Positions 37,605 through 46,844 of a stretch of DNA of 64,000 nucleotides are shown piece by piece. This DNA comes from Paenarthrobacter sp. DKR-5. Its GTDB lineage: Bacteria > Actinomycetota > Actinomycetes > Actinomycetales > Micrococcaceae. Made by a program: the position numbers and the translations under genes. The stretch covers positions 428,323 through 492,322 of the forward strand of contig NZ_JAHBOI010000004.1 in assembly GCF_018531425.1 (NCBI RefSeq), read 5' to 3'. Numbering within the stretch: position 1 is the first letter of the stretch; each line of letters begins with the position of its first letter. The notes beneath the pieces are model-generated. The model did no database searches and was not told the DNA's origin. It was given only the letters and a program-made list of their open reading frames with translations.

Positions 37605-38381
37605 ATGCGTATCGCCCGGTTTGTTGTGGATTCTGACCCCCTGTACGGCATCGTCGAAGGCGCCCCCGGCGAAGAAGAAGTCACCGTCATCAGCGGCGAC
37701 CCGTTCTTCGGCGGTATCGAGCGGACGGCCGTCCGGCACAAGCTGGAGGACGTCCGGTTGCTCGCGCCGATCATCCCGCGCAGCAAGGTGATCGGCATCG
37801 GGCGGAACTACGCCGAACACGCCCGGGAACTGGGCAACGAGGTGCCGCAGTCCCCGCTGATGTTCCTCAAGCCCAACACCTCCGTGGCGGGCCCGGGGGA
37901 CCCGATCGTGCTGCCGGACTTCTCGGACGAGATCTCCTATGAGGCGGAGCTGTGCGTCGTCATCGGCCGGATCTGCAAGGACGTGCCCGTCGAGCGCGTC
38001 GACGAGGTCGTCTTCGGCTACACCTGCGGCAATGACCTGACCGCGCGCGACGCGCAGCGGACCGACAACCAGTGGGCGCGGGCCAAGGGCTTCGACACCG
38101 CCGCGCCCCTCGGGCCGTGGATCGAAACGCAGCTGGACACGGAGAGCCTCGCGGTCAAGGGTTACCTCGACGGCGAGCTCAAGCAGGACGGCAACACGGA
38201 CCAGATGATCTGGGGCGTGAAGGAGCTCGTTTCCTACGTCTCGCGCGCCTTCACCCTGCTGCCCGGCGACGTCATCATGACCGGCACGCCGGCCGGCGTC
38301 GGCCTGATCGAGGCCGGGCAGCGGTACGACGTCGAAATCGAGGGGATCGGCCGGCTGTCCAACCCGGCCGTGCGCCGGTAA
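37605..38381 (+). CDS. Fumarylacetoacetate hydrolase family protein
   Basis: A 258-residue member of the FAH superfamily of metal-dependent C-C hydrolases and decarboxylases. It shows KVIGIGRNYAEHARELG, PLMFLKPNTSVAGPGDPIVLP, metal ligands in SYEAELCVVIG, GYTCGNDLTARDAQ and GDVIMTGTPAGVG. The start is ATG 37605; TAAAGT ends 7 nt upstream, so the transcript is probably leaderless. Frame further upstream is non-coding. The exact substrate (acylpyruvate, oxaloacetate or a degradation intermediate) is not evident. It is followed by gltX after 63 bp with its own promoter. Confidence 0.92.
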   Translation: MRIARFVVDSDPLYGIVEGAPGEEEVTVISGDPFFGGIERTAVRHKLEDVRLLAPIIPRSKVIGIGRNYAEHARELGNEVPQSPLMFLKPNTSVAGPGDPIVLPDFSDEISYEAELCVVIGRICKDVPVERVDEVVFGYTCGNDLTARDAQRTDNQWARAKGFDTAAPLGPWIETQLDTESLAVKGYLDGELKQDGNTDQMIWGVKELVSYVSRAFTLLPGDVIMTGTPAGVGLIEAGQRYDVEIEGIGRLSNPAVRR

Positions 38382-38444
38382 CGGCCGCAACGGCCGGATG
38401 CCTGCCCGCGGGCGCACCGGGCAGGCCGTAAACTGAGAACCATT

Positions 38445-39950
38445 ATGACTACCTCTGCTGGAATCCCCACCGTCACCCCCGACACCCCGGTCCGCGTCCG
38501 GTTCTGCCCGTCCCCGACAGGCACCCCGCACGTCGGCCTGATCCGCACGGCACTCTTCAACTGGGCCTACGCCCGGCATGTGAAGGGCACCTTCGTGTTC
38601 CGGATCGAGGACACGGACGCGCAGCGGGACAGCGAGGAAAGCTACAACCAGCTGCTGGATGCGCTCAAATGGCTCGGGATCAGCTGGGAAGAGGGTGTCG
38701 AGGTCGGTGGACCGCACGCCCCGTACCGCCAGTCGCAGCGCCTGGACCTTTACCAGGACGTGCTGGCCAAGCTTCGGGCCGCGGGACACCTGTATGAGTC
38801 CTACTCGACGCCGGAGGAGATCGAGGCGCGGCACCGCGCCGAGGGCCGCGACATCAAGCTCGGCTACGACAACTACGACCGCAACCTCTCCGAGGAGCAG
38901 ATCGAGGCGTTCAAGGCCGAGGGCCGCAAGCCGGTGCTCCGCCTGCGCATGCCCGACGACGACATCGTGTTCGAGGACCTGATCCGCGGCGAAATCACGT
39001 TCAAGGCCGGCAGCGTCCCGGACTTCGTGGTGGTGCGCGCCGACGGTTCGCCGCTGTACTCATTCGTCAACCCCGTCGACGACGCCCTGATGGGCATCAC
39101 CCATGTGCTCCGCGGCGAGGACCTGCTCTCCTCGACGCCCCGCCAGATCGTGCTGTACCACGCCCTGCACGACATCGGCGTCGCCCAGTACCTTCCGCTT
39201 TTCGGGCACCTGCCCTACGTGATGGGTGAGGGGAACAAGAAGCTCTCCAAGCGGGACCCGCAGTCCAACCTGTTCCTGCACCGCGAGCGGGGCTTCATTC
39301 CGGAAGGCCTGCTCAACTACCTGTCCCTGCTGGGCTGGTCGCTGAGCTCGGATGAGGACATCTTCACGGTGGAGCAGCTGATCGAGCACTTCGACGTCCG
39401 GGACGTGCTTCCCAACCCGGCCCGCTTCGACCACAAGAAGGCCGAGGCCATCAACGGCACGCACATCCGCATGCTCGCGGCCGAGGACTTCCGCAACCGG
39501 CTGGTGCCGTACCTTCAGGCCGCGGGCCTGGTCGGCGACACCCTGACCGCCCGCGAGGAGGAGATCCTCACCGAGGCCGCCCCGCTGGTGCAGGAGCGCA
39601 TCGCCGTGCTCGGCGAGGCCCCGGAGATGCTCGCGTTCCTGTTCAAGGCCGACGACGCGATCGACATTGCCGACGACGCGCGCAAGGGCCTGCCCGAGAA
39701 TCTTTCCGAGGTGCTCGATGCCGGGCTCTCCGCCCTCGAACCGATCACCGGGGCCGACTGGACCGCCGAGAACCTGCAGGCGGCGCTGCGCCAGGCGCTG
39801 GTGGAGGAGCTCGGCATCAAGCCCCGGCTTGCCTTCGGCCCGATCCGCACCGCGGTGTCCGGCCGGCGCATCTCGCCGCCGCTGTTCGAGTCGATGGTGA
39901 TCCTGGGCAAGGATTCCTCGCTGGCCCGCATCAAGGCTTTCCGCGGCTGA
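38445..39950 (+). CDS. gltX: Glutamyl-tRNA synthetase
   Basis: A class Ic synthetase of 501 residues. The HIGH-type motif is in [26 protein letters not shown] and the KMSKS-type loop in [13 protein letters not shown], with an anticodon-binding helical C-terminal half. Actinobacteria generally lack GlnRS, so this enzyme is expected to be non-discriminating and to supply Glu-tRNA-Gln to GatCAB; that is family knowledge, not visible here. TAAACT (38429-38434) ends 10 nt before ATG 38445. The HAD gene follows at 14 bp. Confidence 0.96.
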   Translation: MTTSAGIPTVTPDTPVRVRFCPSPTGTPHVGLIRTALFNWAYARHVKGTFVFRIEDTDAQRDSEESYNQLLDALKWLGISWEEGVEVGGPHAPYRQSQRLDLYQDVLAKLRAAGHLYESYSTPEEIEARHRAEGRDIKLGYDNYDRNLSEEQIEAFKAEGRKPVLRLRMPDDDIVFEDLIRGEITFKAGSVPDFVVVRADGSPLYSFVNPVDDALMGITHVLRGEDLLSSTPRQIVLYHALHDIGVAQYLPLFGHLPYVMGEGNKKLSKRDPQSNLFLHRERGFIPEGLLNYLSLLGWSLSSDEDIFTVEQLIEHFDVRDVLPNPARFDHKKAEAINGTHIRMLAAEDFRNRLVPYLQAAGLVGDTLTAREEEILTEAAPLVQERIAVLGEAPEMLAFLFKADDAIDIADDARKGLPENLSEVLDAGLSALEPITGADWTAENLQAALRQALVEELGIKPRLAFGPIRTAVSGRRISPPLFESMVILGKDSSLARIKAFRG

Positions 39951-39964
39951 GGGACAGCCCCGTC

Positions 39965-40711
39965 ATGGAACTCAACGGCCTCGAACGGCGCGTCAAGGCG
40001 GTGCTGTTCGACATCGACGACACCTTGGTGGACCTCCGCTCTGCCATGTCCACCACGCTGCAGCATGTCAGCGGACCGCATTTGCCGCACCTGCAGGACC
40101 AGGAGTGGGAGGAATTCAAGCACCTCTTCTGGGCCGATCCGCAGGGGTACTACGACATGTACCTGGCGGGGGAGCTGACCTTCGTCGAGCAGCGGGTGCT
40201 GCGCGCGCGTCACGTGCACGCAGTTTTCGGCGCCGCCGAGCTGGACGACGAGGGCTTCGGCCGCTGGAACGATGAGTACCAGCGGCTCCTGCCCCGCCAC
40301 TGGGCAGCCTTCGACGACGTCGCCGAACTCCTGGACGCCCTCGACGCCGCGCGGCTGCCGTACGGCGCGGTGAGCAACAACGTCGAGGACTACCAGCGGG
40401 TGAAGCTCGACGGCTGCGGCCTGCAGCGCATCTCCGTCCTGGTGGGCACCGACACGGTCGGGGTCGCCAAGCCGGACCCGGGCATCTTCCATGAGGGTGC
40501 GCGCCGGCTCGGCACCGACCCCTCCCACACGCTTTACGTGGGGGACAACCGCTTGGTCGATGCCGAGGGCGCGGCAGCCGCGGGACTGCTGTCCGTGTGG
40601 CTCAACAGGTCCGGCGTCGAGACGGGCCGGTTCGCCGGTCCCGAAATCACCAGCCTGAGCGAACTCACCGTCCTTTTCTCCGGCTCAGGCGCCGGCCCGG
40701 AGGGCGCTTAG
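39965..40711 (+). CDS. HAD-superfamily hydrolase
   Basis: A 248-residue HAD phosphatase. Motif I is VLFDIDDTLVDLRSAM with nucleophile and acid Asp, motif II is AVSNNVEDYQ, motif III is the Lys in VGVAKPDPGIF, and motif IV is LYVGDNRLVDAEGAAAAG. A helical cap lies after motif I (subfamily IA layout). It probably hydrolyses a small phosphate ester in the cytosol; the substrate is unknown. It lies 14 bp after gltX and is probably co-transcribed. Its stop shares TTAG with the opposing gene, as at the desulfurase/DUF1684 junction. Confidence 0.9.
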   Translation: MELNGLERRVKAVLFDIDDTLVDLRSAMSTTLQHVSGPHLPHLQDQEWEEFKHLFWADPQGYYDMYLAGELTFVEQRVLRARHVHAVFGAAELDDEGFGRWNDEYQRLLPRHWAAFDDVAELLDALDAARLPYGAVSNNVEDYQRVKLDGCGLQRISVLVGTDTVGVAKPDPGIFHEGARRLGTDPSHTLYVGDNRLVDAEGAAAAGLLSVWLNRSGVETGRFAGPEITSLSELTVLFSGSGAGPEGA

Positions 40712-42096
40712 GCGCCTGGGAGCCACGAGACGCGCCGCCGCTTGAGGACATTGAGCGCGACGGCGGCGATCAGCAGCAGCCCGACGACGAACACCGCCAG
40801 CGCGGTTCCTGACGAGCCCGCTACGCTCGCCGGGGTGACGGAAGCCGCCCCGGCGTGAAGCTGGCCGGTGCCGTCGGCGATCTTGAGATTGCCGGCGGCC
40901 AGCGCGGTCGCGCCCGCGGAGAGTTTCCTGGTGCCGTCGGAAAGCGCCGCCGCGCCGGCCGAGATCTTGCCGGTGCCCACCGCGAGCTGGGTGTTGCCGT
41001 CAGCGAGCTTGGCCGCTCCGGCTGCCAGCGCCTGCGAGCCCTGCAACAGGCCCGGCGAGGCTGCGTCCTGCACAGTGATGCCGTCCGCGAGCTGCCGGGA
41101 ACCGGCAGCCAGCTTCGCGGAGCCGTCCGTGATCGCCTGGGTCGCCTTGAGCAGCCCGGGGTGGTTCGGGTCCCCGGGTACGCCGTCCATGCCGACCTGG
41201 ATCGCGGCCGTGCCCCGCGCAAGCATCTGCGTTCCCAGCACCAGACCCGGTGCCTGCGGGTCCTGGCTGTTGAGCTTGCCGGCGAGCGTACCGAAGCCGG
41301 CCTTCAGTGTTGCCGAGCCTGCGGCGAGCTTGCCGGCGCCGTCGTCGAGCAGTCCGGCGCCGGTGGCGAGTTGCTGGATTTGGGAACGCAGGACGCTGAT
41401 CGGGACCAGGCCCTTGACCGGATCATTGGCCGCGTCCAGCAGCTGCTGCAGTCCCTGGCGCAGCGCGGCCGTGCCGTCGCCCTTGGTGGCATCGCCGTTC
41501 GGGCCCGGGTAGCCCTTGAGCCGGGTGAGGCCGGCGGCTATCTGGCCGGCACCGTCCGCGAGGTTGTTGTCCGAGGTGCCCGACGCCGTCGGGGTGAGCA
41601 CGGCGGAGAGTTGCTCGGCGCCGGCCTGCAGCTTGGCTGCGCCCGCGTTCACCGTGTAGACGCCCGGGGCCAGCTTGCCGTGGACATCGGCGGAGATCTT
41701 GCCGGCACCGGCGTAGAGGTTCTGCGCGCCGTCGGCCAGCTTCTCCGCGCCGGGCGCGAGCTTGCCGCTGATGCCCTGGTACAGCCGGGCCGCACCGTCG
41801 GCGACCTGGCCTGCCCCGGAGCCGGCCGCGGCGGCGCCGTCGGCCGCCTTGCCCGCCCCGCTAGCCAGGGTCCCGGCACCGGTGGCGGCCTTGCCCGCGC
41901 CGTCCCTGAGCTTGACTGCGCCGGCCGAAGCCTTGTCGGCGCCGTCCTTGAGCTGCTGGGAGCCGTCCGCAATGCGGGTGATGATCAGCGAGAAAACGGT
42001 GAGGAGGGCCAGCAGCAGCACGAGAAGCAGTGCGATGGTGATCCGGTGTGCGGCCCGGGGCCGGGACGTGATTGAAGCGACTCTGCTCGAAACCAC
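40708..42096 (-). CDS. Pip/YhgE-like repeat membrane protein
   Basis: A 462-residue protein with one N-terminal helix (ITIALLLVLLLALLTVFSLII), one C-terminal helix (GTALAVFVVGLLLIAAVALNVL) and between them more than thirty imperfect repeats of 7-14 residues of the type L-x-x-G-A-x-K-L-A-x-G. Such GA-rich coiled-coil-like repeats form the extracellular linker of the YhgE/Pip (phage infection protein) family and of MmpL-associated proteins. The full Pip permease part is absent. The start is GTG 42096 with AGGAAA upstream. A tandem palindrome 140 bp upstream is the probable control site. Function unknown; an envelope-spanning role is likely. Confidence 0.8.
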   Translation of the reverse strand: MVSSRVASITSRPRAAHRITIALLLVLLLALLTVFSLIITRIADGSQQLKDGADKASAGAVKLRDGAGKAATGAGTLASGAGKAADGAAAAGSGAGQVADGAARLYQGISGKLAPGAEKLADGAQNLYAGAGKISADVHGKLAPGVYTVNAGAAKLQAGAEQLSAVLTPTASGTSDNNLADGAGQIAAGLTRLKGYPGPNGDATKGDGTAALRQGLQQLLDAANDPVKGLVPISVLRSQIQQLATGAGLLDDGAGKLAAGSATLKAGFGTLAGKLNSQDPQAPGLVLGTQMLARGTAAIQVGMDGVPGDPNHPGLLKATQAITDGSAKLAAGSRQLADGITVQDAASPGLLQGSQALAAGAAKLADGNTQLAVGTGKISAGAAALSDGTRKLSAGATALAAGNLKIADGTGQLHAGAASVTPASVAGSSGTALAVFVVGLLLIAAVALNVLKRRRVSWLPGA

Positions 42097-42235
42097 AGTG
42101 TTTCCTATCGACGGTCGGATCCGGCGCGCAGCGGTGCGCTGCCGGACTTTCGGCTCGCAGCCGCCGTGGTCGACGGCGGCTGCGGGTCCCGTCCCCCAAA
42201 AAGGCCCGCATTGGGCCGACTACCGGAACCGTGTT

Positions 42236-42264
42236 GTTACTCAGGAGTAACTTACCGAGGGTAA
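42236..42264 (-). promoter_or_regulatory. Two abutting palindromes, probable operator
   Basis: GTTACTC-AG-GAGTAAC (42236-42251) is directly followed by TTACC-GAG-GGTAA (42252-42264). Both share TTAC/GTAA half-sites, typical of TetR-family operators. The only gene they can control nearby is the Pip-like gene on the minus strand (start 42096). No regulator gene is adjacent. Confidence 0.6.
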
Positions 42265-42400
42265 ACATAATGTGATGTACGACGCAAGGCCTGCTCGTCG
42301 GCCGCTCATCGCCCGCTCATCGTGGCGAGCGGGCAGACGGGGCGGCCTCCAACAGGGAAAACCCGCCACAACGGCCGCTCGCGCGGGGCGGGAGGCCGAT

Positions 42401-42429
42401 TTGTTGCTCGTGCGACAATCGGGTAAAGT
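42401..42429 (+). promoter_or_regulatory. Promoter of the tRNA-Gln/tRNA-Glu unit
   Basis: TTGTTG (42401-42406), a 17-bp spacer and TAAAGT (42424-42429), about 65 bp before tRNA-Gln. The 397-bp gap from 42097 to 42493 otherwise holds the operator above and one perfect 8-bp hairpin (42311-42334). I see no gene in it. Confidence 0.65.
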
Positions 42430-42493
42430 AATGACTCGTGCTGAGGCGCTGAGAGAGCGAAGACCGCTTCGATCATCAGCCCGAAAGTGCCCT

Positions 42494-42565
42494 TGGGATA
42501 TGGTGTAATTGGCAACACAACGGTTTCTGGTACCGTCATTCTAGGTTCGAGTCCTGGTATCCCAG
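42494..42565 (+). tRNA. tRNA-Gln (anticodon CTG)
   Basis: A 72-nt cloverleaf: acceptor TGGGATA/TATCCCA, anticodon stem ACGGT/ACCGT around TTCTGGT giving CTG, T-arm CTAGGTTCGAGTCCTGG and discriminator G. CCA is not encoded. A GCCCG/CGGGC hairpin follows within 30 bp. Confidence 0.95.
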
Positions 42566-42685
42566 CTCTTCGTTTGGCCCGGTTTTTCGGGCAAAACGGG
42601 GTGCGCCACTCGATTGGCGCAGGACACATTCTCTGTGTCATACTCGTCTAGCTTCTTCTTCGGAAGAGGCGGACACAAAGTGCAA

Positions 42686-42758
42686 GGCCCCATCGTATAG
42701 CGGCCTAGTACGCCGCCCTCTCACGGCGGTAACGCGGGTTCGAATCCCGCTGGGGTCA
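42686..42758 (+). tRNA. tRNA-Glu (anticodon CTC)
   Basis: A 73-nt cloverleaf: acceptor GGCCCCA/TGGGGTC, anticodon stem CCGCC/GGCGG around CTCTCAC giving CTC, and T-arm GCGGGTTCGAATCCCGC. CCA is not encoded. It lies 120 bp after tRNA-Gln; a second weak promoter (CATACT near 42639) may serve it separately. Confidence 0.95.
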
Positions 42759-42764
42759 CCGATA

Positions 42765-42800
42765 GCAGGTCCCGGGCATCCGTCCGGGACCTGCTTTTTT
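42765..42800 (+). terminator. tRNA-Glu terminator
   Basis: A perfect 11-bp stem GCAGGTCCCGG/CCGGGACCTGC with an 8-nt loop followed by six T, 6 bp after tRNA-Glu. Confidence 0.93.
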
Positions 42801-42871
42801 GTCTGCCCGGATGCTGCCTGCCCGGATCGGGAATCCCCGGGATTGGCGGATCCTGCTGGCATGATGGGCAG

Positions 42872-44599
42872 GTGAACCCGAATCCGAGCGAAGGGCCGGC
42901 AAGCCGGCACGCGGCCGAGATCGCGCTGCTGGAGACCGTGGGCCGCGACCTCAGGGGGGCCGACCTGCCGCTTGAGCTGACGGGCGTCGAGACCGCCCGT
43001 GCAGGCATCGCGGGCGCACTGGCGCAGCTGGAGAACTATTTGCTTCCCCGACTGCGCAGCCTGGACGCGCCGCTGCTCGCCGTCGTCGGCGGGTCAACCG
43101 GCGCAGGCAAGTCCACGCTGGTCAACGCCCTTGCCGGACGTCCGGTGACGCGCGCCGGAGCCGTGCGGCCGACGACGCGCAGACCGGTGCTGCTGCACCA
43201 TCCCGAGGACGCCGGCTGGTTCGAGGACCGGCGCATCCTGCCGGGCCTGAGCCGCAGCACCGGCGAACCCGCCGAAGCCGGCGCAGCGACGTCGCTGACC
43301 GTCGTGCCCGAGCAGTCGGTGCCCTCCGGCATCGCACTGCTGGACACACCGGACATCGACTCCGTGGCCGATGAGAACCGCCGCCTCGCCGGCGAGCTGC
43401 TGGACGCGGCGGACCTGTGGATCTTCGTGACGACGGCCAACCGGTATGCCGACGCCGTGCCCTGGGCGCTGCTGCTCGACGCAGCCTCCCGGGACATCCT
43501 GGTCGCCGTCGTGCTGGACAGGGTCCCGACCGACGCCGAGGACGAGGTGACTGCGGACCTTGAAGCGATGCTTCAGGCCCATGGCTTGGCGGAAGCGCTC
43601 CTCTTTGTGATTCCCGAGACCCGGCTCGACGACGCCGGGATGCTTCCTGCCCTCCTGGTCGAGCCGCTTCGGCGCTGGCTGGCAGGCATCGCGTTTGACG
43701 CGGCCTCCCGGGCCGAGGTGGCCCGCCGCACGCTCAGCGGCGCCGTCAAGGCGCTGGCGGTGAAGGTGGACGCCGCGGCGCAGGCGGCGCACGACCAGCA
43801 TGTGGCCGTCCGCCACCTGCGGTCCGCCGCGGAAGAGCCGTACCGGCGCGCGGCACAGCGGGTGATGGACTCGGCCCAGGACGGCACACTGCTGCGCGGC
43901 GAGGTGCTGGCCCGCTGGCAGGACTTCGTGGGAACCGGCGAATTCTTCCGTGCTCTCGAACAGAATGCCGGGCGCATGCGTGACCGCATCGGCGCATTCC
44001 TCCGCGGCCAGCCCGCGCCGGCCGTCCGGGTGGAGCACGCCATCGAATCCGGGCTGCAGGCCGTCATCGTCGCAGAAGCCGGCAACGCCGCCGAAGAGGC
44101 GGACCGGCGCTGGCGGTCGGAACCGGCCGGCCGGCTGCTGCTGGGCGGGGACGACCTCTCGGGGCCCGGGGCGGAATTCGAGCAGGCCTCCGCCGCGGCA
44201 ATCCGCGACTGGCAGCGCGCCCTGCTCGCCATGATCCAAGCCGAGGGCTCCAACCGCCGGTTGCAGGCACGGATGCTGTCCTTCGGCGTCAACGGCGCCG
44301 GCGTCGCGCTGATGGTCGTGGTGTTCTCGATGACCGGAGGTCTGACGGGCCTGGAACTCGGGATTGCCGGCGGCTCGGCGGTCATCGGCCAGAAACTGCT
44401 CGAGGCGGTGTTCGGCGAGGATGCGGTCCGGCGCCTTGCACGGCGGGCCCGCGAGGATCTGGCCACGCGCTGCGAGGCACTGTTCGCTGCCGACTGCGCA
44501 CGGTTCACCGACCGGCTGGTCGGGCTCGCGCCGGCACAGGCGGCGGCGGACCTGCGGGACCATGCACAGTCGCTGCTCCGGCTGGGGCAGCTCTCGTGA
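42872..44599 (+). CDS. Dynamin-like GTPase (first of a pair)
   Basis: A 575-residue P-loop GTPase. Motif G1 is VVGGSTGAGKSTLVNALAG, the G2 Thr lies in AGAVRPTTRRPV, G3 is IALLDTPDIDSVADEN and the G4 position is VVLDRVPTDAED, degenerate (no NKxD). A long helical region follows, with a hydrophobic hairpin near residue 475 (GVALMVVVFSMTGGLTGLELGIAGGS), as in membrane-remodelling bacterial dynamins. The start is GTG 42872; CATGAT ends 6 nt upstream. It overlaps the second GTPase gene by 4 bp. The pair resembles the DynA/DynB layout of Streptomyces; a role at division septa is inferred from that. Confidence 0.82.
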   Translation: MNPNPSEGPASRHAAEIALLETVGRDLRGADLPLELTGVETARAGIAGALAQLENYLLPRLRSLDAPLLAVVGGSTGAGKSTLVNALAGRPVTRAGAVRPTTRRPVLLHHPEDAGWFEDRRILPGLSRSTGEPAEAGAATSLTVVPEQSVPSGIALLDTPDIDSVADENRRLAGELLDAADLWIFVTTANRYADAVPWALLLDAASRDILVAVVLDRVPTDAEDEVTADLEAMLQAHGLAEALLFVIPETRLDDAGMLPALLVEPLRRWLAGIAFDAASRAEVARRTLSGAVKALAVKVDAAAQAAHDQHVAVRHLRSAAEEPYRRAAQRVMDSAQDGTLLRGEVLARWQDFVGTGEFFRALEQNAGRMRDRIGAFLRGQPAPAVRVEHAIESGLQAVIVAEAGNAAEEADRRWRSEPAGRLLLGGDDLSGPGAEFEQASAAAIRDWQRALLAMIQAEGSNRRLQARMLSFGVNGAGVALMVVVFSMTGGLTGLELGIAGGSAVIGQKLLEAVFGEDAVRRLARRAREDLATRCEALFAADCARFTDRLVGLAPAQAAADLRDHAQSLLRLGQLS

Positions 44600-46212
44600 G
44601 CCGGCACCGCGACCGCAGCGAGGCTTCGGCCCTGACCCACCGGCTGGAGGCGCTGAACAAGGCCAGGGAACTGGGGGAGGGCAGGCTCAGCGCGGATGTG
44701 CTCGCCGAGGTCTACCAGGTCCTCGAGCGCGCCAGCACCCGCCGGTCGCTCTCCTCGGAGCACACAGTCGTCGGGTTCTTCGGCGCGACCGGCAGCGGCA
44801 AGTCCTCCCTTTTCAACGCCGTGAGCGGCACCTCGGCGGCCGTCGTCGGCGCACGGAGGCCGACGACGGCGGATCCACTCGCCGCGGTGTGGGGGCCGGC
44901 CGGCAGCGAGGAACTGCTCGACTGGCTCGACGTGCCGCGGCGGATCCATCCGGTGGACTCCGCGGGTGAGTCCGAGCCCGACGCCGGCCTGATTCTGCTG
45001 GACCTGCCGGACTTCGACTCGACCGCCGCGGAGCACCGGCGCATTGTCGAACGCATGGCCGGGATGGTGGACGTGCTGGTCTGGGTGCTCGACCCGCAGA
45101 AATACGCTGACGCAGCCCTGCACCACGGGTTCCTGCGCCGGCTCGCCGCGGACGGCGCTGTCACGACGGTGGTGCTCAATCAGATCGACAGACTTTCCCC
45201 GGCGGACCAGGAGGCGGTGACGGCCTCCCTGTGCTCCGTCCTCGCGCAGGACGGCCTGGGCGACGTGGACGTCCTCCCCGTTTCGGCGCGAACCGGCGCA
45301 GGGCTGACACGGCTTCGCCGCCGGATCGCGGACGTCGCGCAGAGCCGACAGGCAGCCACGGCGCGGCTCACGCTGGAGGTGGGCCGAGCCGCGCGGTCGC
45401 TCGGCGAGGCCGCCGGCACCTCCGACGCGGCCGGCATTTCGGACAGCGGCCGGCGCCGGCTGGGCAGGGAACTGGCCGAAGCGGCCCGCGTGGACGCAGT
45501 GGCACAGGCAGTCGCCGGCTCCTACCGCCGGGAGGCGGTCAAACGCACCGGCTGGCCGCTGACCCGCTGGCTCGTCAGGCTCCGCCCCGACCCGCTGCGC
45601 CGGCTCAACCTGGGCCGCAGCGACGTCAGGCCCGAGCTGAACCGCACGTCGCTGCCGGCCGCCGGCCCTCCCGAACGAGCCCGGCTGGATTCCGCCGTCC
45701 GGACCTTTGCCGACGAGGCAGCAGCCGGGGCGTCAGATCCGTGGCGGGCAGCCATCCGGGCTGCCGCGCGCCGGGGGCGGCAGGACCTGGAGGAAGAGCT
45801 GGACGGGGCCGTCGCGCGGACGGAGCTGCACAGCGGCCGGCTGGCCTGGTGGTGGCCGGTCTTCGGGGTGCTGCAGTGGCTGGGGCTGCTGGCGGCGCTC
45901 GCCGGGGCCGTCTGGCTGGCGGTGCCCGCCGTGCTGGGCTACCTCCAGTTGCCCGTCCCCGATGTGCCGCGGACGCAGGGCTTCCCGGTGCCCACTCTGC
46001 TCCTCGCCGGGGGACTGCTGCTGGGGATCGTCCTGGCGCTCGCCGCCAGGCCGCTCGCGGCCGCGGGAGCCCGCGCACGCGCCGGCGCGGCGCGGCGCAG
46101 GCTGCAGGCATCGGTCGCCGACGTTGCCGACGCCGTGATCGTCCGCCCGGTGCAGGCTGAGCTGCTGGTGCTCGGGGAGTTCACCGAGTGCGTCCGCCGC
46201 GCCCGGGGTTAG
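44596..46212 (+). CDS. Dynamin-like GTPase (second of a pair)
   Basis: A 538-residue partner of the previous protein, starting at GTG 44596 within its stop. G1 is VVGFFGATGSGKSSLFNAVSG, G2 ARRPTTADPLAAVWG, G3 LILLDLPDFDSTAAEHR and G4 VVLNQIDRLSP (a proper N-x-x-D), with VLPVSARTGAGL as G5. Two strong membrane helices lie near residues 425-450 and 460-485 (FGVLQWLGLLAALAGAVWLAV; TLLLAGGLLLGIVLALAARPL). The two GTPases are paralogous but differ in G4, so one may hydrolyse and the other assist. Annotated homologues are often only called GTPase or ABC transporter. Confidence 0.85.
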   Translation: MSRHRDRSEASALTHRLEALNKARELGEGRLSADVLAEVYQVLERASTRRSLSSEHTVVGFFGATGSGKSSLFNAVSGTSAAVVGARRPTTADPLAAVWGPAGSEELLDWLDVPRRIHPVDSAGESEPDAGLILLDLPDFDSTAAEHRRIVERMAGMVDVLVWVLDPQKYADAALHHGFLRRLAADGAVTTVVLNQIDRLSPADQEAVTASLCSVLAQDGLGDVDVLPVSARTGAGLTRLRRRIADVAQSRQAATARLTLEVGRAARSLGEAAGTSDAAGISDSGRRRLGRELAEAARVDAVAQAVAGSYRREAVKRTGWPLTRWLVRLRPDPLRRLNLGRSDVRPELNRTSLPAAGPPERARLDSAVRTFADEAAAGASDPWRAAIRAAARRGRQDLEEELDGAVARTELHSGRLAWWWPVFGVLQWLGLLAALAGAVWLAVPAVLGYLQLPVPDVPRTQGFPVPTLLLAGGLLLGIVLALAARPLAAAGARARAGAARRRLQASVADVADAVIVRPVQAELLVLGEFTECVRRARG

Positions 46213-46227
46213 GCGCGGGCCGGGAAG

Positions 46228-46791
46228 CTAAGTGCGGGCAGCTCCCGCCGCGGCAGCGTCGCGGACCTTCAGCAGCGTCCGCAGGTTCCGCGTGGTGGTG
46301 GAGGCCTTGTACTTCGGTTTCGAGGAGAGCTTGCTGAACGGGCTCTCGAGGGTCCCTCCCACAGGGGCGAGCCAGGCCACGGCCTCGGGCCCGAGCCGGG
46401 TCAGGCCGACCGACGCATCCTGCAGTGCCGGGTCCTGCGCCGCAGTACTGGCGAGCTCGTCCAGAACCGCAGGTTCGGAACCGAGGGTCACATAGGTGTG
46501 CACGGCGCCGTCGTCGGCGGGATACGGGCAAATATCGATCAGCTCGGCCAGCCGGGCACCGGTGAAGACCACCACCCAGGCGTCGTACCCGAAGCGCTCC
46601 CGCAGGCGGCTCTCGGCGAGCCGCTTGACCTCCTGGACGGACAGCTCCGCGCTGCAGACCACGTTCCCGGAGGCGAGCAGCGTCTTCACGCCCTCGAAGG
46701 GCAGGTCCGCCAGGGCGGTGCGCAGGTCCGCCATCTTGATGTTGACGCCGCCGACGTTGATGCCGCGGAGGAACACAGCGAAGTTCGTCAT
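46228..46791 (-). CDS. DUF1697 protein
   Basis: A 187-residue soluble protein of the DUF1697 family, recognised by the N-terminal FAVFLRGINVGGVNIKMADLRTALADLPFEGVKTLLASGNVV and the following YDAWVVVFTGARLAELI. Structures of relatives show a double ferredoxin-like fold, and the function is unknown. ATG 46791 was chosen over GTG 46797 because TAGGCT on the minus strand ends 6 nt before it, so the mRNA is probably leaderless. It is convergent with the dynamin-like pair. Confidence 0.88.
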   Translation of the reverse strand: MTNFAVFLRGINVGGVNIKMADLRTALADLPFEGVKTLLASGNVVCSAELSVQEVKRLAESRLRERFGYDAWVVVFTGARLAELIDICPYPADDGAVHTYVTLGSEPAVLDELASTAAQDPALQDASVGLTRLGPEAVAWLAPVGGTLESPFSKLSSKPKYKASTTTRNLRTLLKVRDAAAAGAART

Positions 46792-46844
46792 GGCCACAGC
46801 CTACGATGCAGCGTCAGCGAAGGTACCGTGTCGGGACTGCGGCG

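Noticed and set aside
42272..42508. Open frame of 78 codons before tRNA-Gln
   Set aside because: It runs over the tRNA promoter and into tRNA-Gln, has no ribosome site, and its Arg/Ala-rich product looks like translated GC-rich spacer.
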